This document shows positions 30,683 through 44,191 of a DNA stretch of 62,309 bases, piece by piece (the first letter of the stretch is position 1; each line of letters begins with the position of its first letter). The stretch is from Bacillus sp. CECT 9360 (GTDB taxonomy: Bacteria; Bacillota; Bacilli; Bacillales; DSM-1321): assembly GCF_918741275.1 (NCBI RefSeq), contig NZ_CAKKNA010000020.1, forward strand, positions 1 through 62,309, written 5' to 3'. Made by a program: the position numbers and the translations under genes. The notes under the pieces were generated by a model that saw only the letters and a list, made by a program, of their open reading frames with translations, searched no databases and was not told where the DNA came from.

Positions 30683-31153
30683 ATGCCTCGTAAAGGACCT
30701 GTTTCAAAAAGAGACGTATTACCAGATCCGATTTACAATTCTAAGCTTGTGACTCGTCTAATCAACAAATTGATGGTTGACGGACAAAGAGGTAAGTCAC
30801 AAAAAATTCTTTACTCAGCATTTGATGTTATTTCAGAGCGTACTGGCAAAGATGCGATTGAAACATTTGATCAAGCTCTTAAAAACATCATGCCGGTATT
30901 AGAAGTAAAAGCACGTCGTGTAGGTGGTTCAAACTACCAAGTACCAGTTGAGGTGCGCCCAGAACGCCGTACTACTTTAGGTCTTCGTTGGTTAGTAAAC
31001 TATTCTCGCCTTCGTGGTGAAAAAACGATGGAAGAGCGTTTAGCTAACGAAATCATGGATGCAGCCAATAATACTGGTGCTTCTGTTAAGAAACGTGAAG
31101 ATACTCATAAAATGGCTGAAGCAAACAAAGCATTTGCTCATTATCGCTGGTAA
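30683..31153 (+). CDS. rpsG: 30S ribosomal protein S7
   Basis: S7 nucleates assembly of the 30S head and lines the E site. The 156-residue protein starts [16 protein letters not shown] and includes the RNA-binding [14 protein letters not shown] segment and the beta-hairpin region. The ATG at 30683 follows AAAGGAGG. An in-frame ATG six codons earlier precedes that site and is not used. Confidence 0.97.
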   Translation: MPRKGPVSKRDVLPDPIYNSKLVTRLINKLMVDGQRGKSQKILYSAFDVISERTGKDAIETFDQALKNIMPVLEVKARRVGGSNYQVPVEVRPERRTTLGLRWLVNYSRLRGEKTMEERLANEIMDAANNTGASVKKREDTHKMAEANKAFAHYRW

Positions 31154-31204
31154 GATTGATTCTTTCTATAAAATTATACCCATAGATGGAAGGAGAAAGA
31201 CCAA

Positions 31205-33283
31205 ATGGCAAGAGAGTTCTCCTTAGATAAAACGCGTAATATCGGGATCATGGCTCACATCGATGCCGGTAAAACAACTACAACTGAACGTGTTCTCTAC
31301 TATACAGGCCGCATCCACAAGATCGGCGAAACTCACGAAGGTGCCTCACAGATGGACTGGATGGAGCAAGAACAAGAACGCGGAATTACAATTACATCTG
31401 CTGCAACAACAGCTTCATGGGAAGGCCACCGCGTTAATATCATCGATACGCCTGGACACGTAGACTTCACAGTAGAAGTTGAACGTTCCCTTCGTGTACT
31501 AGATGGTGCGGTTGCTGTACTTGATGCACAATCAGGTGTAGAGCCTCAAACTGAAACAGTATGGCGCCAGGCTACTACTTACGGGGTTCCTCGTGTAGTG
31601 TTTGTTAACAAAATGGACAAAATCGGTGCTGATTTCTTGTATTCAGTAAAAACAATTCATGAGCGCCTTCAGGCGAATGCTCACCCGATCCAAATACCAA
31701 TTGGTGCGGAAGATGAGTTTGAAGCGATCATTGATCTTGTCGAAATGAAAGCTGTATTCTACGGAAACGATTTAGGCACTGATATTGAAGTGCGTGAAAT
31801 TCCGGAAGAACACAGAGGATTAGCAGAAGAATACCGTGAAAAGTTAATTGAAGCGGTAGCTGAGCTAGATGAAGAATTAATGGAGAAATACCTGGGTGGA
31901 GAAGAGCTTACGAATGAAGAAATCAAAGCTGGGATCCGTAAAGGCACTGTTAACGTTGAATTCTATCCAGTAATCTGTGGTTCGGCTTTTAAAAACAAAG
32001 GTGTTCAATTAATGCTTGATGCTGTTATTGACTATCTTCCATCTCCATTAGATGTACCAGCAATCAAAGGTACTCTTCCGGATTCAGATGAAGAAACCAC
32101 TCGTCCATCTAGCGACGAAGGGCCATTCTCAGCACTTGCATTTAAAGTTATGACAGACCCTTATGTCGGTAAATTGACATTCTTCCGTGTATACTCTGGT
32201 ACATTGAGCTCCGGTTCTTATGTACAAAACTCTACTAAAGGAAAACGTGAACGTGTTGGTCGTATCCTTCAAATGCACGCAAATTCCCGTGAAGAGATTG
32301 CTCAGGTATACGCTGGAGATATCGCAGCTGCTGTTGGTTTGAAAGATACAACAACTGGTGATACTCTATGTGATGAGAAAGATCTTGTGATCCTAGAATC
32401 TATGGTATTCCCAGAGCCAGTTATTTCACTTTCTATCGAACCTAAATCAAAAGCTGACCAAGATAAAATGACTACAGCTCTTCAAAAACTACAAGAAGAA
32501 GATCCGACATTCCGTGCACATACTGATCAGGAAACTGGTCAAATTATCATCGCTGGAATGGGTGAACTTCACTTAGATATTCTAGTAGACCGTATGCGTC
32601 GCGAGTTTAAAGTTGAAGCAAATGTAGGTGCTCCTCAGGTTGCTTATCGTGAAACTTTCCGTGGCTCTGCAAAGGTTGAAGGTAAGTTTGTACGTCAGTC
32701 AGGCGGACGCGGTCAATTCGGACATGTTTGGATTGAATTCTCACCTAATGAAGAAGGAAAAGGCTTTGAATTCGAAAATGGTATCGTTGGTGGTGTTGTA
32801 CCACGTGAATACATTCCTGCTGTACAAGCTGGTCTTGAAGACTCCCTTGACAACGGTGTAATTGCTGGTTTCCCACTGGTTGATATTAAAGCGAGACTAT
32901 ATGATGGATCTTACCATGATGTTGACTCCAACGAAATGGCATTCAAAATCGCTGCATCCATGGCTCTTAAAAATGCAGCTTCTAAGTGTAAGCCTGTAAT
33001 CTTAGAGCCAATCATGAAAGTAGAAGTTGTTATTCCTGAAGAATACATGGGCGATATCATGGGAGATATCACATCTCGCCGTGGCCGTGTAGAAGGTATG
33101 GAAGCGCGCGGTAACACACAAATGGTTAAAGCGATGGTTCCATTATCTGAAATGTTCGGGTATGCAACATCTCTACGTTCAAACACACAAGGACGAGGAA
33201 CGTTCTCGATGCACTTCGATCACTATGAAGAAGTACCTAAGAGCATCTCTGAGGAAATTGTGAAAAAAAATAAAGGTGAATAA
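31205..33283 (+). CDS. fusA: Elongation factor G
   Basis: EF-G moves tRNAs and mRNA through the ribosome after peptide transfer and, with RRF, recycles ribosomes. The 692 residues carry the GTPase motifs AHIDAGKTT (near 19), DTPGHVDF and NKMDK, then domains II-V, with domain IV including [12 protein letters not shown]. It is of normal length, and a single fusA is seen here. AAGGAGAAAG precedes the ATG. Confidence 0.97.
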   Translation: MAREFSLDKTRNIGIMAHIDAGKTTTTERVLYYTGRIHKIGETHEGASQMDWMEQEQERGITITSAATTASWEGHRVNIIDTPGHVDFTVEVERSLRVLDGAVAVLDAQSGVEPQTETVWRQATTYGVPRVVFVNKMDKIGADFLYSVKTIHERLQANAHPIQIPIGAEDEFEAIIDLVEMKAVFYGNDLGTDIEVREIPEEHRGLAEEYREKLIEAVAELDEELMEKYLGGEELTNEEIKAGIRKGTVNVEFYPVICGSAFKNKGVQLMLDAVIDYLPSPLDVPAIKGTLPDSDEETTRPSSDEGPFSALAFKVMTDPYVGKLTFFRVYSGTLSSGSYVQNSTKGKRERVGRILQMHANSREEIAQVYAGDIAAAVGLKDTTTGDTLCDEKDLVILESMVFPEPVISLSIEPKSKADQDKMTTALQKLQEEDPTFRAHTDQETGQIIIAGMGELHLDILVDRMRREFKVEANVGAPQVAYRETFRGSAKVEGKFVRQSGGRGQFGHVWIEFSPNEEGKGFEFENGIVGGVVPREYIPAVQAGLEDSLDNGVIAGFPLVDIKARLYDGSYHDVDSNEMAFKIAASMALKNAASKCKPVILEPIMKVEVVIPEEYMGDIMGDITSRRGRVEGMEARGNTQMVKAMVPLSEMFGYATSLRSNTQGRGTFSMHFDHYEEVPKSISEEIVKKNKGE

Positions 33284-33323
33284 TTGATTTTCACCTGTTA
33301 ATAAAGTATAACTACTTATGTAA

Positions 33324-33357
33324 GCTATGAGAGCGGAAAATATCCGGCTTTCATAGC
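33324..33357 (+). other. Hairpin in fusA-tuf spacer
   Basis: GCTATGAGAGC pairs with GCTTTCATAGC, eleven pairs with one G-T pair, around an interior GG/CC-closed loop. There is no T run. It lies 47 bases before tuf and may be a processing or stability element. Confidence 0.55.
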
Positions 33358-33403
33358 GCCATATACTTAATCTTATTTATATAATTTAAGGAGGAATATC
33401 CTA

Positions 33404-34591
33404 ATGGGAAAAGCTAAATTCGATCGCTCTAAGCCACACGTAAATATCGGAACAATCGGTCACGTTGACCATGGTAAAACTACTTTAACTGCTGCAATTA
33501 CATCTGTTCTTGCTAAAGTTGGTGGTGCTGAAGCTCGTGCCTACGATCAAATCGACGGAGCTCCAGAAGAAAGAGAGCGCGGTATCACAATCTCTACTGC
33601 ACACGTTGAGTATGAAACTGCAACTCGCCACTATGCACACGTTGACTGCCCTGGACACGCTGACTATGTTAAAAACATGATCACTGGTGCTGCACAAATG
33701 GACGGTGGTATCCTAGTGGTATCTGCTGCTGACGGCCCAATGCCACAAACTCGTGAACACATTCTTCTTTCTCGTCAAGTAGGTGTACCATACCTTGTTG
33801 TATTCATGAACAAGTGTGATGTGGTTGACGACGAAGAGTTACTTGAATTAGTTGAAATGGAAATTCGTGATCTTCTAACTGAATATGAATTCCCTGGCGA
33901 TGACATTCCAGTAATCAAAGGTTCTGCTCTTAAGGCTCTTGAAGGAGATGCTGCATGGGAAGAAAAAATCAATGAACTTATGACTGCAGTTGATGAGTAT
34001 ATCCCAACTCCAGCACGTGATACTGAAAAGCCGTTCATGATGCCTGTTGAGGATGTATTCTCAATCACTGGACGTGGAACCGTTGCTACTGGACGTGTAG
34101 AACGCGGTGTAGTTAAAGTCGGTGACGTTATTGATATCATTGGTCTTGCTGAAGAACCTAAATCTACAACAGTAACTGGTGTAGAAATGTTCCGTAAGCT
34201 TCTTGACTATGCTGAAGCTGGAGACAACATCGGTGCACTTCTTCGTGGTGTAGCACGTGAAGACATCCAACGTGGCCAAGTACTTGCTAAGCCTGGTACA
34301 ATCAATCCACACACAAAGTTCAAAGCAGAAGTATATGTTCTTTCTAAAGAAGAAGGTGGACGTCATACTCCATTCTTCACAAACTACCGCCCTCAGTTCT
34401 ACTTCCGTACAACTGACGTAACTGGTATCTGCAACCTTCCTGAAGGTGTAGAAATGGTTATGCCTGGCGATAACATCGAAATGACTGTTGAATTAATTGC
34501 TTCAGTTGCTATCGAAGAAGGTACAAAGTTCTCTATTCGTGAAGGCGGACGTACTGTAGGCGCTGGCGTAGTTGCTACAATCCAAGCATAA
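33404..34591 (+). CDS. tuf: Elongation factor Tu
   Basis: EF-Tu delivers aminoacyl-tRNA to the A site. The 395-residue protein has GHVDHGKTT (19-27), DCPGHADY and NKCD, and domains 2 and 3 ending [22 protein letters not shown] precedes the ATG. Codon use is visibly biased toward preferred codons, as expected for the most abundant protein. A strong terminator follows. Confidence 0.98.
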   Translation: MGKAKFDRSKPHVNIGTIGHVDHGKTTLTAAITSVLAKVGGAEARAYDQIDGAPEERERGITISTAHVEYETATRHYAHVDCPGHADYVKNMITGAAQMDGGILVVSAADGPMPQTREHILLSRQVGVPYLVVFMNKCDVVDDEELLELVEMEIRDLLTEYEFPGDDIPVIKGSALKALEGDAAWEEKINELMTAVDEYIPTPARDTEKPFMMPVEDVFSITGRGTVATGRVERGVVKVGDVIDIIGLAEEPKSTTVTGVEMFRKLLDYAEAGDNIGALLRGVAREDIQRGQVLAKPGTINPHTKFKAEVYVLSKEEGGRHTPFFTNYRPQFYFRTTDVTGICNLPEGVEMVMPGDNIEMTVELIASVAIEEGTKFSIREGGRTVGAGVVATIQA

Positions 34592-34614
34592 TATATAGTT
34601 TTAAAGATGATAAA

Positions 34615-34643
34615 AAAGCAGACGGGACGCCGTCTGCTTTTTT
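34615..34643 (+). terminator. Terminator after tuf
   Basis: AGCAGACGG pairs perfectly with CCGTCTGCT around GACG, with A before and T after the stem. Confidence 0.95.
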
Positions 34644-34790
34644 ATTTGTTTCAGAACTGTGGGTTACAGTGCAGCTTCCATATATCTATTGATCAGTACT
34701 GACCTTCTAGTATAAACTCAGATTTTCTAGCGAATCTCATCCCTTATAATAGAAGAAAATAATAACAGCCAAACACTTTTAAAGATTAGC

Positions 34791-34819
34791 TTGAAAATGA
34801 CTTGTTCGATATGTATAAT
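34791..34819 (+). promoter_or_regulatory. S10 operon promoter P1
   Basis: TTGAAA (34791-34796) and TATAAT (34814-34819) with a 17-base spacer. Confidence 0.75.
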
Positions 34820-34858
34820 AGTAAAAGTGTCAAAGCCACAGAAAACTATAAGATCTTC

Positions 34859-34887
34859 TTGTATATTCTGTGCGTTTTATGTATAAT
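34859..34887 (+). promoter_or_regulatory. S10 operon promoter P2
   Basis: TTGTAT (34859-34864) and TATAAT (34882-34887) with a 17-base spacer, 68 bases after P1. The two would drive the whole S10-spc-alpha cluster. The rest of the 34644-35018 spacer shows another TATAAT near 34745 without a -35. Confidence 0.7.
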
Positions 34888-34994
34888 AGACAATGTTGGT
34901 CTTTGACTGCGATGATATGGAAGGTTGCTGACACACCCGGCCGCTTTGCCATGGCGAGTGTGTGGGAAATTTCCATTGAGAAGGTCTATTCTAA

Positions 34995-35327
<333 letters not shown>

Positions 35328-35367
35328 TCAATATAAAAGTATTATAAAAATCTAGGAGGTGTGACTA

Positions 35368-35997
35368 ATGACCAAAGGAATCTTAGGAAGAAAGATCGGT
35401 ATGACACAAGTATTTGCTGAAAACGGTGAGCTTATCCCGGTAACTGTTGTTGAAGCTGCACAAAACGTGGTGCTTCAAAAGAAAACAGTTGCGGTTGATG
35501 GCTACGAGGCAGTTCAAATTGGTTTTGAAGATAAGCGCGAAAAGCTTTCTAACAAACCGACTAAAGGACATGCTGCAAAAGCAAACACTGCTCCTAAGCG
35601 CTTCATTCGCGAATTCCGCGATTCAAATATCGATGAGTACGATATGGGTCAGGAAGTCAAAGTTGATATTTTCGCTGAAGGCGATGTAGTTGATGTAACA
35701 GGAATTTCAAAAGGTAAAGGATTCCAGGGTGCTATCAAGCGCCATGGACAATCACGCGGGCCAATGGCTCACGGCTCCCGTTACCACCGTCGACCTGGTT
35801 CAATGGGTCCTGTAGCTCCAAACCGTGTATTCAAAGGTAAAGCTTTACCTGGACGCATGGGTGGAGAGCAGATCACTGTTCAAAACTTGACCATTGTAAA
35901 AGTTGATGTAGAACGCAACCTGCTTTTAATTAAAGGTAATGTACCTGGTGCTAGAAAAGCATTATTAAAAGTAAATACTGCGGTTAAATCTAAGTAA
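35368..35997 (+). CDS. rplC: 50S ribosomal protein L3
   Basis: L3 binds near the 3' end of 23S rRNA and reaches the peptidyl transferase centre with its long loop. The 209-residue protein has [12 protein letters not shown] at the N-terminus and the loop region with [13 protein letters not shown] and [17 protein letters not shown] precedes the ATG. Confidence 0.97.
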   Translation: MTKGILGRKIGMTQVFAENGELIPVTVVEAAQNVVLQKKTVAVDGYEAVQIGFEDKREKLSNKPTKGHAAKANTAPKRFIREFRDSNIDEYDMGQEVKVDIFAEGDVVDVTGISKGKGFQGAIKRHGQSRGPMAHGSRYHRRPGSMGPVAPNRVFKGKALPGRMGGEQITVQNLTIVKVDVERNLLLIKGNVPGARKALLKVNTAVKSK

Positions 35998-36023
35998 TTT
36001 TCTGAGAAAGGAGGAGCATTAGA

Positions 36024-36647
36024 ATGCCAAAAGTTACATTGTTCAACCAAGGTGGATCGCAAGTTGGCGACATCGAGCTTAATGATTCTATCTTTGGTAT
36101 TGAGCCTAATAATGCTGTATTATTTGAAGCAATCATTATGCAAAGGGCTTCCTTGCGTCAAGGAAACCATAAAGTAAAAAACCGTTCTGAAGTAGCGGGC
36201 GGCGGACGTAAGCCGTGGCGCCAAAAAGGTACTGGACGTGCTCGTCAGGGATCAATCCGTTCCCCACAATGGCGCGGCGGCGGTGTTGTATTTGGACCAA
36301 CACCAAGATCTTATAGCTATAAACTGCCTAAAAAGGTACGTCGTTTGGCTATCAAATCAGCTCTATCTGCTAAAGTGCAAGAAGAAGGTATTTTAGTTCT
36401 TGAGAGCCTTTCATTCGAAACTCCAAAAACAAAAGAATTTGCAGCTGTACTAAAAGGACTTTCAGTAGATGCTAAAACGTTAATTGTAACGGACGGTTTA
36501 GATGAGAAAGTTGCTCTATCTGCGCGTAACATCCCTGGTGTTACTGTAGTAGAAGCTAACGGTCTAAATGTTCTTGATGTTGTATCTCACAACAAATTGA
36601 TCATGACTAAGTCAGCTGTTGAAAAAGTAGAGGAGGTGCTTGCATAA
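36024..36647 (+). CDS. rplD: 50S ribosomal protein L4
   Basis: L4 lines the exit tunnel with an extended loop, here [18 protein letters not shown] (residues about 62-80), where macrolide-resistance changes map. In E. coli it represses the S10 operon, and whether it does so in Bacillus is not shown here. It has 207 residues. The stop overlaps the start of rplW by one base (TAATG). Confidence 0.97.
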   Translation: MPKVTLFNQGGSQVGDIELNDSIFGIEPNNAVLFEAIIMQRASLRQGNHKVKNRSEVAGGGRKPWRQKGTGRARQGSIRSPQWRGGGVVFGPTPRSYSYKLPKKVRRLAIKSALSAKVQEEGILVLESLSFETPKTKEFAAVLKGLSVDAKTLIVTDGLDEKVALSARNIPGVTVVEANGLNVLDVVSHNKLIMTKSAVEKVEEVLA

Positions 36648-36931
36648 TGGATGCACGCGATATCATTAAGCGCCCCGTAATCACTGAACGTTCATCAGAG
36701 ATAATGGCTGAAAAAAAATACACTTTTGAAGTGGACGTTAGAGCTAACAAAACACAAGTTAAAGATGCAGTTAAAGAAATTTTCGGCGTAGAAGTTGAAA
36801 AAGTTAACATCATGAACTATAAAGGGAAGTTCAGACGCTTAAACGGACGTACTGGTTTTACGAACAAGCGCCGTAAAGCGATCGTGAAATTAACTGCTGA
36901 TAGTAAAGAAATCGAATTATTTGAAGAATAA
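36647..36931 (+). CDS. rplW: 50S ribosomal protein L23
   Basis: L23 surrounds the tunnel exit and is the docking site for trigger factor and SRP. The 94-residue protein starts [16 protein letters not shown], and [19 protein letters not shown] marks the extended loop. It is translationally coupled to rplD through a one-base overlap, with GAGGTG upstream. Confidence 0.97.
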   Translation: MDARDIIKRPVITERSSEIMAEKKYTFEVDVRANKTQVKDAVKEIFGVEVEKVNIMNYKGKFRRLNGRTGFTNKRRKAIVKLTADSKEIELFEE

Positions 36932-36939
36932 ACCATTAG

Positions 36940-38127
<1,188 letters not shown>

Positions 38128-38144
38128 TGAGAGGAGGGCATCTC

Positions 38145-38486
38145 ATGCAAGCAAAAGCTGTTGCTAGAACAGTTCGTATTGCTCCTCGTAAAATCCGTTT
38201 AGTCGCTGATTTAATTCGAGGTAAGCAAGTAGGTGAAGCGGTGGCGATTCTTCGCTTAACTCCAAAGGCTGCTTCTCCAGTTATAGAAAAAGTATTAAAA
38301 TCTGCAGTTGCTAACGCAGAGCACAACTACGAAATGGATATCAATAACTTGGTTGTTTCAGAAGCTTATGTGAATGAAGGACCAACATTGAAACGTTTCC
38401 GTCCACGTGCTATGGGCCGTGCGAGTGCAATCAATAAACGTACTAGTCATATTACTATCGTTTTATCAGAAAAGAAGGAGGGATAG
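38145..38486 (+). CDS. rplV: 50S ribosomal protein L22
   Basis: L22 sends a beta-hairpin into the exit tunnel near L4, and macrolide-resistance changes lie there. The 113 residues start [16 protein letters not shown] and contain [15 protein letters not shown] in the hairpin. The ATG at 38145 has GAGGAGGG in front. An in-frame ATG six codons earlier overlaps the rpsS stop and lacks such a site. Confidence 0.96.
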   Translation: MQAKAVARTVRIAPRKIRLVADLIRGKQVGEAVAILRLTPKAASPVIEKVLKSAVANAEHNYEMDINNLVVSEAYVNEGPTLKRFRPRAMGRASAINKRTSHITIVLSEKKEG

Positions 38487-39776
<1,290 letters not shown>

Positions 39777-39795
39777 TTGAGGGGAGGTTTGCATA

Positions 39796-40059
39796 ATGAG
39801 CGAACGCAACCAACGCAAGGTCTACACCGGACGCGTGGTATCCGACAAAATGGATAAGACGATAACAGTTGTTGTAGAAACTTATAAAAAACATTCTCTT
39901 TACGGGAAGCGTGTTAAATACTCTAAGAAATTAAAGACTCATGATGAGTTAAACGAAGCAAAAGTAGGCGATACTGTGAGAATCATGGAAACTCGTCCAC
40001 TTTCCGCTACTAAACGCTTCCGTCTATTGGAAGTAGTAGAAAAAGCTGTAATTATTTAA
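39796..40059 (+). CDS. rpsQ: 30S ribosomal protein S17
   Basis: S17 is a primary 16S-binding protein with an OB fold. The 87 residues include [16 protein letters not shown] and the [15 protein letters not shown]-terminus. GGGGAGG precedes the ATG. Confidence 0.97.
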   Translation: MSERNQRKVYTGRVVSDKMDKTITVVVETYKKHSLYGKRVKYSKKLKTHDELNEAKVGDTVRIMETRPLSATKRFRLLEVVEKAVII

Positions 40060-40080
40060 TCTATGTTCGGATTATGCTAA

Positions 40081-40470
<390 letters not shown>

Positions 40471-40512
40471 TGAATAAATCTCGTAAAAGCCTTTCAAGGA
40501 GGTGCGAAGCTA

Positions 40513-40824
40513 ATGCATGTTAAAAAAGGTGACAAAGTCGTAGTCATCTCTGGTAAGGACAAAGGCAAACAAGGAACGATTCTTGAAGCGTTTCCTAAAA
40601 CCGACCGTGTGCTGGTTGAAGGAATCAATATCGTGAAAAAGCACGCTAAGCCTTCTCAAGATAATCCGCAAGGAGGAATTTTGAGCTTAGAAGCTGCTAT
40701 TCACGTATCGAACGTTATGCCATTAGATCCGAAATCAGGTGAACCAACCCGTGTTGGTTACAAAGTTGAAAACGGCAAAAAAGTACGTATTGCTGTAAAA
40801 TCAGGTGAATTGTTAGATAAATAA
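40513..40824 (+). CDS. rplX: 50S ribosomal protein L24
   Basis: L24 is an assembly initiator at the tunnel exit. The 103 residues start [18 protein letters not shown], a KOW motif, and continue with [24 protein letters not shown] precedes the ATG. Confidence 0.97.
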   Translation: MHVKKGDKVVVISGKDKGKQGTILEAFPKTDRVLVEGINIVKKHAKPSQDNPQGGILSLEAAIHVSNVMPLDPKSGEPTRVGYKVENGKKVRIAVKSGELLDK

Positions 40825-40849
40825 GTCATTGAAGAAGGGAGGTAACGTA

Positions 40850-41389
40850 ATGAACCGCCTAAAGGAAAAATTCCAAAAAGAAATTTCTCCTGCTCTAGTG
40901 AGCAAGTTTAATTATAAATCTGTAATGGAAGTACCAAGAATCGAAAAAATCGTAGTGAACATGGGTGTAGGTGACGCTGTTGCTAACTCAAAAGCATTGG
41001 ACAATGCTGTTGAAGAGCTAACGTTAATCACTGGTCAGAAGCCGGTGGTAACAAAAGCGAAAAAATCTATCGCTGGTTTCCGTCTTCGTGAAGGTATGCC
41101 TATCGGTGCAAAGATTACATTGCGCGGTGAGCGTATGTATGAATTCTTTGATAAGCTAGTTTCTGTTTCTTTACCACGTGTACGTGACTTCCGTGGGATT
41201 TCTAAGAAGTCTTTTGACGGTCGCGGGAACTACACTTTAGGGATTAAAGAACAACTTATCTTCCCTGAGATTGACTACGATAAAGTGAGCAAGGTTCGCG
41301 GTATGGACATCGTAATTGTTACGACTGCCAAAACTGACGAAGAAGCTCGTGAGCTACTTACTGGATTCGGAATGCCGTTCCAAAAGTAA
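40850..41389 (+). CDS. rplE: 50S ribosomal protein L5
   Basis: L5 binds 5S rRNA with L18 and touches the P-site tRNA. The 179-residue protein starts [16 protein letters not shown] and contains [20 protein letters not shown] residues near the middle ([16 protein letters not shown]). The ATG at 40850 follows AAGGGAGG. An earlier in-frame ATG overlaps that site. Confidence 0.96.
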   Translation: MNRLKEKFQKEISPALVSKFNYKSVMEVPRIEKIVVNMGVGDAVANSKALDNAVEELTLITGQKPVVTKAKKSIAGFRLREGMPIGAKITLRGERMYEFFDKLVSVSLPRVRDFRGISKKSFDGRGNYTLGIKEQLIFPEIDYDKVSKVRGMDIVIVTTAKTDEEARELLTGFGMPFQK

Positions 41390-41413
41390 TCTTAAATAAA
41401 GGGAGGCGAAAAC

Positions 41414-41599
41414 GTGGCTAAAAAATCCATGATTGTGAAGCAAAAACGCGGATCGAAGTTTAAAGTACAAGAATATTCACGCTGCGAACGTTGCGGTCGA
41501 CCACATTCTGTATTACGTAAATTTAAGCTTTGCCGTATTTGTTTCCGTGAACTTGCACATAAAGGACAAATCCCTGGCGTGAAAAAAGCTAGCTGGTAA
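41414..41599 (+). CDS. rpsN: 30S ribosomal protein S14, zinc-binding type
   Basis: A 61-residue S14 with the zinc cluster C24, C27, C40 and C43, the housekeeping type that B. subtilis replaces by a zinc-free paralog when zinc is scarce. It assembles late into the 30S head. The start is GTG behind AAAGGGAGG. Confidence 0.96.
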   Translation: MAKKSMIVKQKRGSKFKVQEYSRCERCGRPHSVLRKFKLCRICFRELAHKGQIPGVKKASW

Positions 41600-41629
41600 A
41601 ACCCGACTTTGGGAAGGAGGTAAATAAAA

Positions 41630-42028
41630 ATGGTCATGACAGATCCTATTGCAGATATGCTTACTCGCATCCGTAATGCGAATATGGTTCGTCACGAGAA
41701 ATTGGAAGTTCCAGCTTCAAAGATCAAGAAGGAAGTTGCAGAGATCTTAAAGCGTGAGGGCTTCGTACGTGACGTGGAATTCATTGAAGACAACAAACAA
41801 GGTATCATCCGTATCTTCCTTAAGTACGGTTCAAACAATGAACGTGTAATCACTGGTCTAAAACGTATCAGCAAACCTGGTTTGCGTGTTTACGCAAAGA
41901 CTGGAGAAGTTCCACGTGTGCTTAACGGCTTAGGTATCGCTATTGTTTCTACTTCTACTGGAGTTTTAACTGATAAAGAAGCTCGCGCTAAACAAGTTGG
42001 CGGAGAAGTACTAGCATACGTTTGGTAA
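41630..42028 (+). CDS. rpsH: 30S ribosomal protein S8
   Basis: S8 binds 16S helix 21 and in E. coli represses the spc operon. The 132 residues start [17 protein letters not shown] and end with the conserved GGEVLAYVW. The first ATG is used because B. subtilis has the same MVM start and GGAAGGAGG is well placed. Confidence 0.97.
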   Translation: MVMTDPIADMLTRIRNANMVRHEKLEVPASKIKKEVAEILKREGFVRDVEFIEDNKQGIIRIFLKYGSNNERVITGLKRISKPGLRVYAKTGEVPRVLNGLGIAIVSTSTGVLTDKEARAKQVGGEVLAYVW

Positions 42029-42059
42029 TATATTTCTAACACGAATGGAGGTGCACTAG

Positions 42060-42596
42060 ATGTCACGCGTAGGTAAAAAACCGATTGAAATCCCGAATGG
42101 CGTAACTGTTACGGTTGACAAAAACAACGTTACAGTTAAAGGACCTCAAGGAGAATTAGCTAGATCTTTTAATCCTGATATGACAATTAGCGTCGAGGAG
42201 AATGTTCTTACAGTAACCCGTCCATCTGACGGAAAAGAACACCGTGCCTTACACGGTACCACTCGCGCGGTTATTTCAAATATGGTTGAAGGCGTATCAA
42301 AAGGTTTCGAGAAATCTCTTGAACTTATTGGTGTTGGATACCGTGCACAAAAACAAGGTACAAAACTAATCCTTAACGTTGGGTACTCTCACCCAGTTGA
42401 GATCGAACCTGAACAAGGTGTTGTAGTTGAAGTCCCTTCTAATACTAAAATCATCGTAAAAGGCGCGAACAAAGAACGCGTAGGCGCTCTTGCAGCAAAC
42501 ATACGTGATGTTCGTCCACCAGAGCCATACAAGGGCAAAGGTATTCGTTACGAAGGCGAATATGTGCGTCGTAAAGAAGGTAAAACAGGTAAGTAA
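42060..42596 (+). CDS. rplF: 50S ribosomal protein L6
   Basis: L6 lies near the sarcin-ricin loop at the factor-binding site. The 178-residue protein has two related domains; the first starts [12 protein letters not shown] and the second contains [23 protein letters not shown] precedes the ATG. Confidence 0.97.
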   Translation: MSRVGKKPIEIPNGVTVTVDKNNVTVKGPQGELARSFNPDMTISVEENVLTVTRPSDGKEHRALHGTTRAVISNMVEGVSKGFEKSLELIGVGYRAQKQGTKLILNVGYSHPVEIEPEQGVVVEVPSNTKIIVKGANKERVGALAANIRDVRPPEPYKGKGIRYEGEYVRRKEGKTGK

Positions 42597-42631
42597 TGCA
42601 ACACATAAGTAAAACGAAAGGAGTGACGTAA

Positions 42632-42994
42632 ATGATTACGAAGGCTGATAAAAATTCTGTTCGTAAGAAGAGACATGCACGTGTTCGTGCAAAGCTTTCT
42701 GGAACTGAAGCTCGTCCTCGTTTAAATGTGTTCCGTTCAAGCAAACACATTTACGCACAATTGATTGACGATTTAAGCGGTGTAACTCTTGCAAGTGCTT
42801 CTACACTTGATAAAGAGGTCGGCGTCGAATCTAAAGGCAATACTGATGCAGCTGTAAAAGTCGGTGAACTAATTGCGAAACGCGCAATCGAGAAAGGTTA
42901 CAAAACTGTGGTATTTGACCGCGGTGGCTACCTTTTCCATGGTCGTGTTAAAGCATTAGCTGACTCTGCTCGTGAGAACGGCTTAGAATTTTAA
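42632..42994 (+). CDS. rplR: 50S ribosomal protein L18
   Basis: L18 carries 5S rRNA to the 50S subunit with L5. The 120 residues have a basic N-terminal tail ([15 protein letters not shown]) and the RNA-binding core with [16 protein letters not shown] and [25 protein letters not shown] precedes the ATG. Confidence 0.97.
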   Translation: MITKADKNSVRKKRHARVRAKLSGTEARPRLNVFRSSKHIYAQLIDDLSGVTLASASTLDKEVGVESKGNTDAAVKVGELIAKRAIEKGYKTVVFDRGGYLFHGRVKALADSARENGLEF

Positions 42995-43017
42995 TGGAAA
43001 AAGGAGGGACAAAACAG

Positions 43018-43521
43018 ATGCGTCGTAGTATCGATCCTAATAAATTAGAACTTGAAGAGCGCGTTGTTACTATCAACCGTGTAGCTAAGGTTGTTAAAGG
43101 TGGACGTCGTTTCCGTTTCACTGCACTTGTTGTTGTAGGTGACAAAAACGGCCACGTTGGTTTCGGAACTGGGAAAGCTCAAGAAGTACCGGATGCCATC
43201 CGCAAAGCAATCGAAGATGCTAAGAAAAACTTAATCACCGTACCTATGGTTGGTACAACAATTCCACACCTTGTAAACGGTCATTTTGGCGCGGGTCACA
43301 TTCTTTTAAAACCTGCTTCTGAAGGTACTGGAGTCATCGCAGGTGGTCCTGTTCGTGCGGTACTTGAACTAGGCGGAGTAAGTGATATCCTTTCAAAATC
43401 ACTAGGTACAAACACACCAATTAACATGGTTCGTGCAACAATCGATGGATTAAAGCAATTAAAACGTGCTGAGGACGTAGCTAAGTTACGTGGAAAATCA
43501 GTCGAAGAACTGTTAGGATAA
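43018..43521 (+). CDS. rpsE: 30S ribosomal protein S5
   Basis: S5 helps accuracy and mRNA helicase activity, and spectinomycin-resistance changes map to its N-terminal loop ([11 protein letters not shown] here, unchanged). The 167 residues include the double-stranded RNA-binding-like fold with [14 protein letters not shown]. The ATG at 43018 follows AAAGGAGG. An in-frame ATG that overlaps the rplR stop has no such site. Confidence 0.96.
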   Translation: MRRSIDPNKLELEERVVTINRVAKVVKGGRRFRFTALVVVGDKNGHVGFGTGKAQEVPDAIRKAIEDAKKNLITVPMVGTTIPHLVNGHFGAGHILLKPASEGTGVIAGGPVRAVLELGGVSDILSKSLGTNTPINMVRATIDGLKQLKRAEDVAKLRGKSVEELLG

Positions 43522-43535
43522 GGGAGGGAATTCAA

Positions 43536-43718
43536 ATGGCTAATAAATTAGAAATCACCCTTACTCGCAGCTTGATTGGTCGTCCTGAAGACCAACGCGT
43601 TACAGTTAACACACTGGGTCTACGCAAAATGCATCAAACAGTTGTTCATGATGATAACCCTGCTATTCGCGGTATGATTAACAAAGTTGCTCATCTTGTT
43701 ACTGTAAAAGAACAATAA
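43536..43718 (+). CDS. rpmD: 50S ribosomal protein L30
   Basis: A 60-residue L30 of the short bacterial type, with [21 protein letters not shown] and a ferredoxin-like fold. It binds 23S domain II. It starts 15 bases after rpsE with AAGGGAGGG upstream. Confidence 0.96.
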   Translation: MANKLEITLTRSLIGRPEDQRVTVNTLGLRKMHQTVVHDDNPAIRGMINKVAHLVTVKEQ

Positions 43719-43750
43719 AATAATTTCTCTCATAACAAGGAGGTGCCAAC

Positions 43751-44191
43751 ATGAAACTTCATGAATTAAAACCTGCAGAAGGTTCTCGTAAAGAACGTAA
43801 ACGCAAAGGTCGCGGGATCGGTTCCGGAAACGGTAAAACAGCCGGTAAAGGTCATAAAGGTCAAAACGCTCGTTCCGGCGGCGGTGTTCGCCTTGGATTT
43901 GAAGGAGGTCAAACTCCTTTATTCAGACGTTTGCCTAAACGCGGTTTCACAAACATCAACCGTAAAGACTATGCGATTGTTAACCTTGACGTCCTGAATC
44001 GCTTTGAAGAGGGTACAGAAGTTACACCAGCTTTATTAATTGAAACTGGTATCGTAAGCAAAGAAAAAGCAGGAATCAAGATTCTTGCCAAAGGTAATGT
44101 TGAGAAAAAGCTTACTGTTAAAGCTCACAAATTCTCCACTACTGCAAAAGAAGCTATTGAAGCTGCCGGTGGTAAAACTGAGGTGATTTAA
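43751..44191 (+). CDS. rplO: 50S ribosomal protein L15
   Basis: L15 is a late-assembly protein whose long basic N-terminal tail ([18 protein letters not shown]) threads into 23S rRNA, followed by the globular L18e-like domain. It has 146 residues. The stop overlaps the secY start by one base (TAATG). Confidence 0.97.
   Translation: MKLHELKPAEGSRKERKRKGRGIGSGNGKTAGKGHKGQNARSGGGVRLGFEGGQTPLFRRLPKRGFTNINRKDYAIVNLDVLNRFEEGTEVTPALLIETGIVSKEKAGIKILAKGNVEKKLTVKAHKFSTTAKEAIEAAGGKTEVI

Noticed and set aside
34745..34750. Third S10 operon promoter
   Set aside because: TATAAT is present but the expected -35 position reads ATAAAC.
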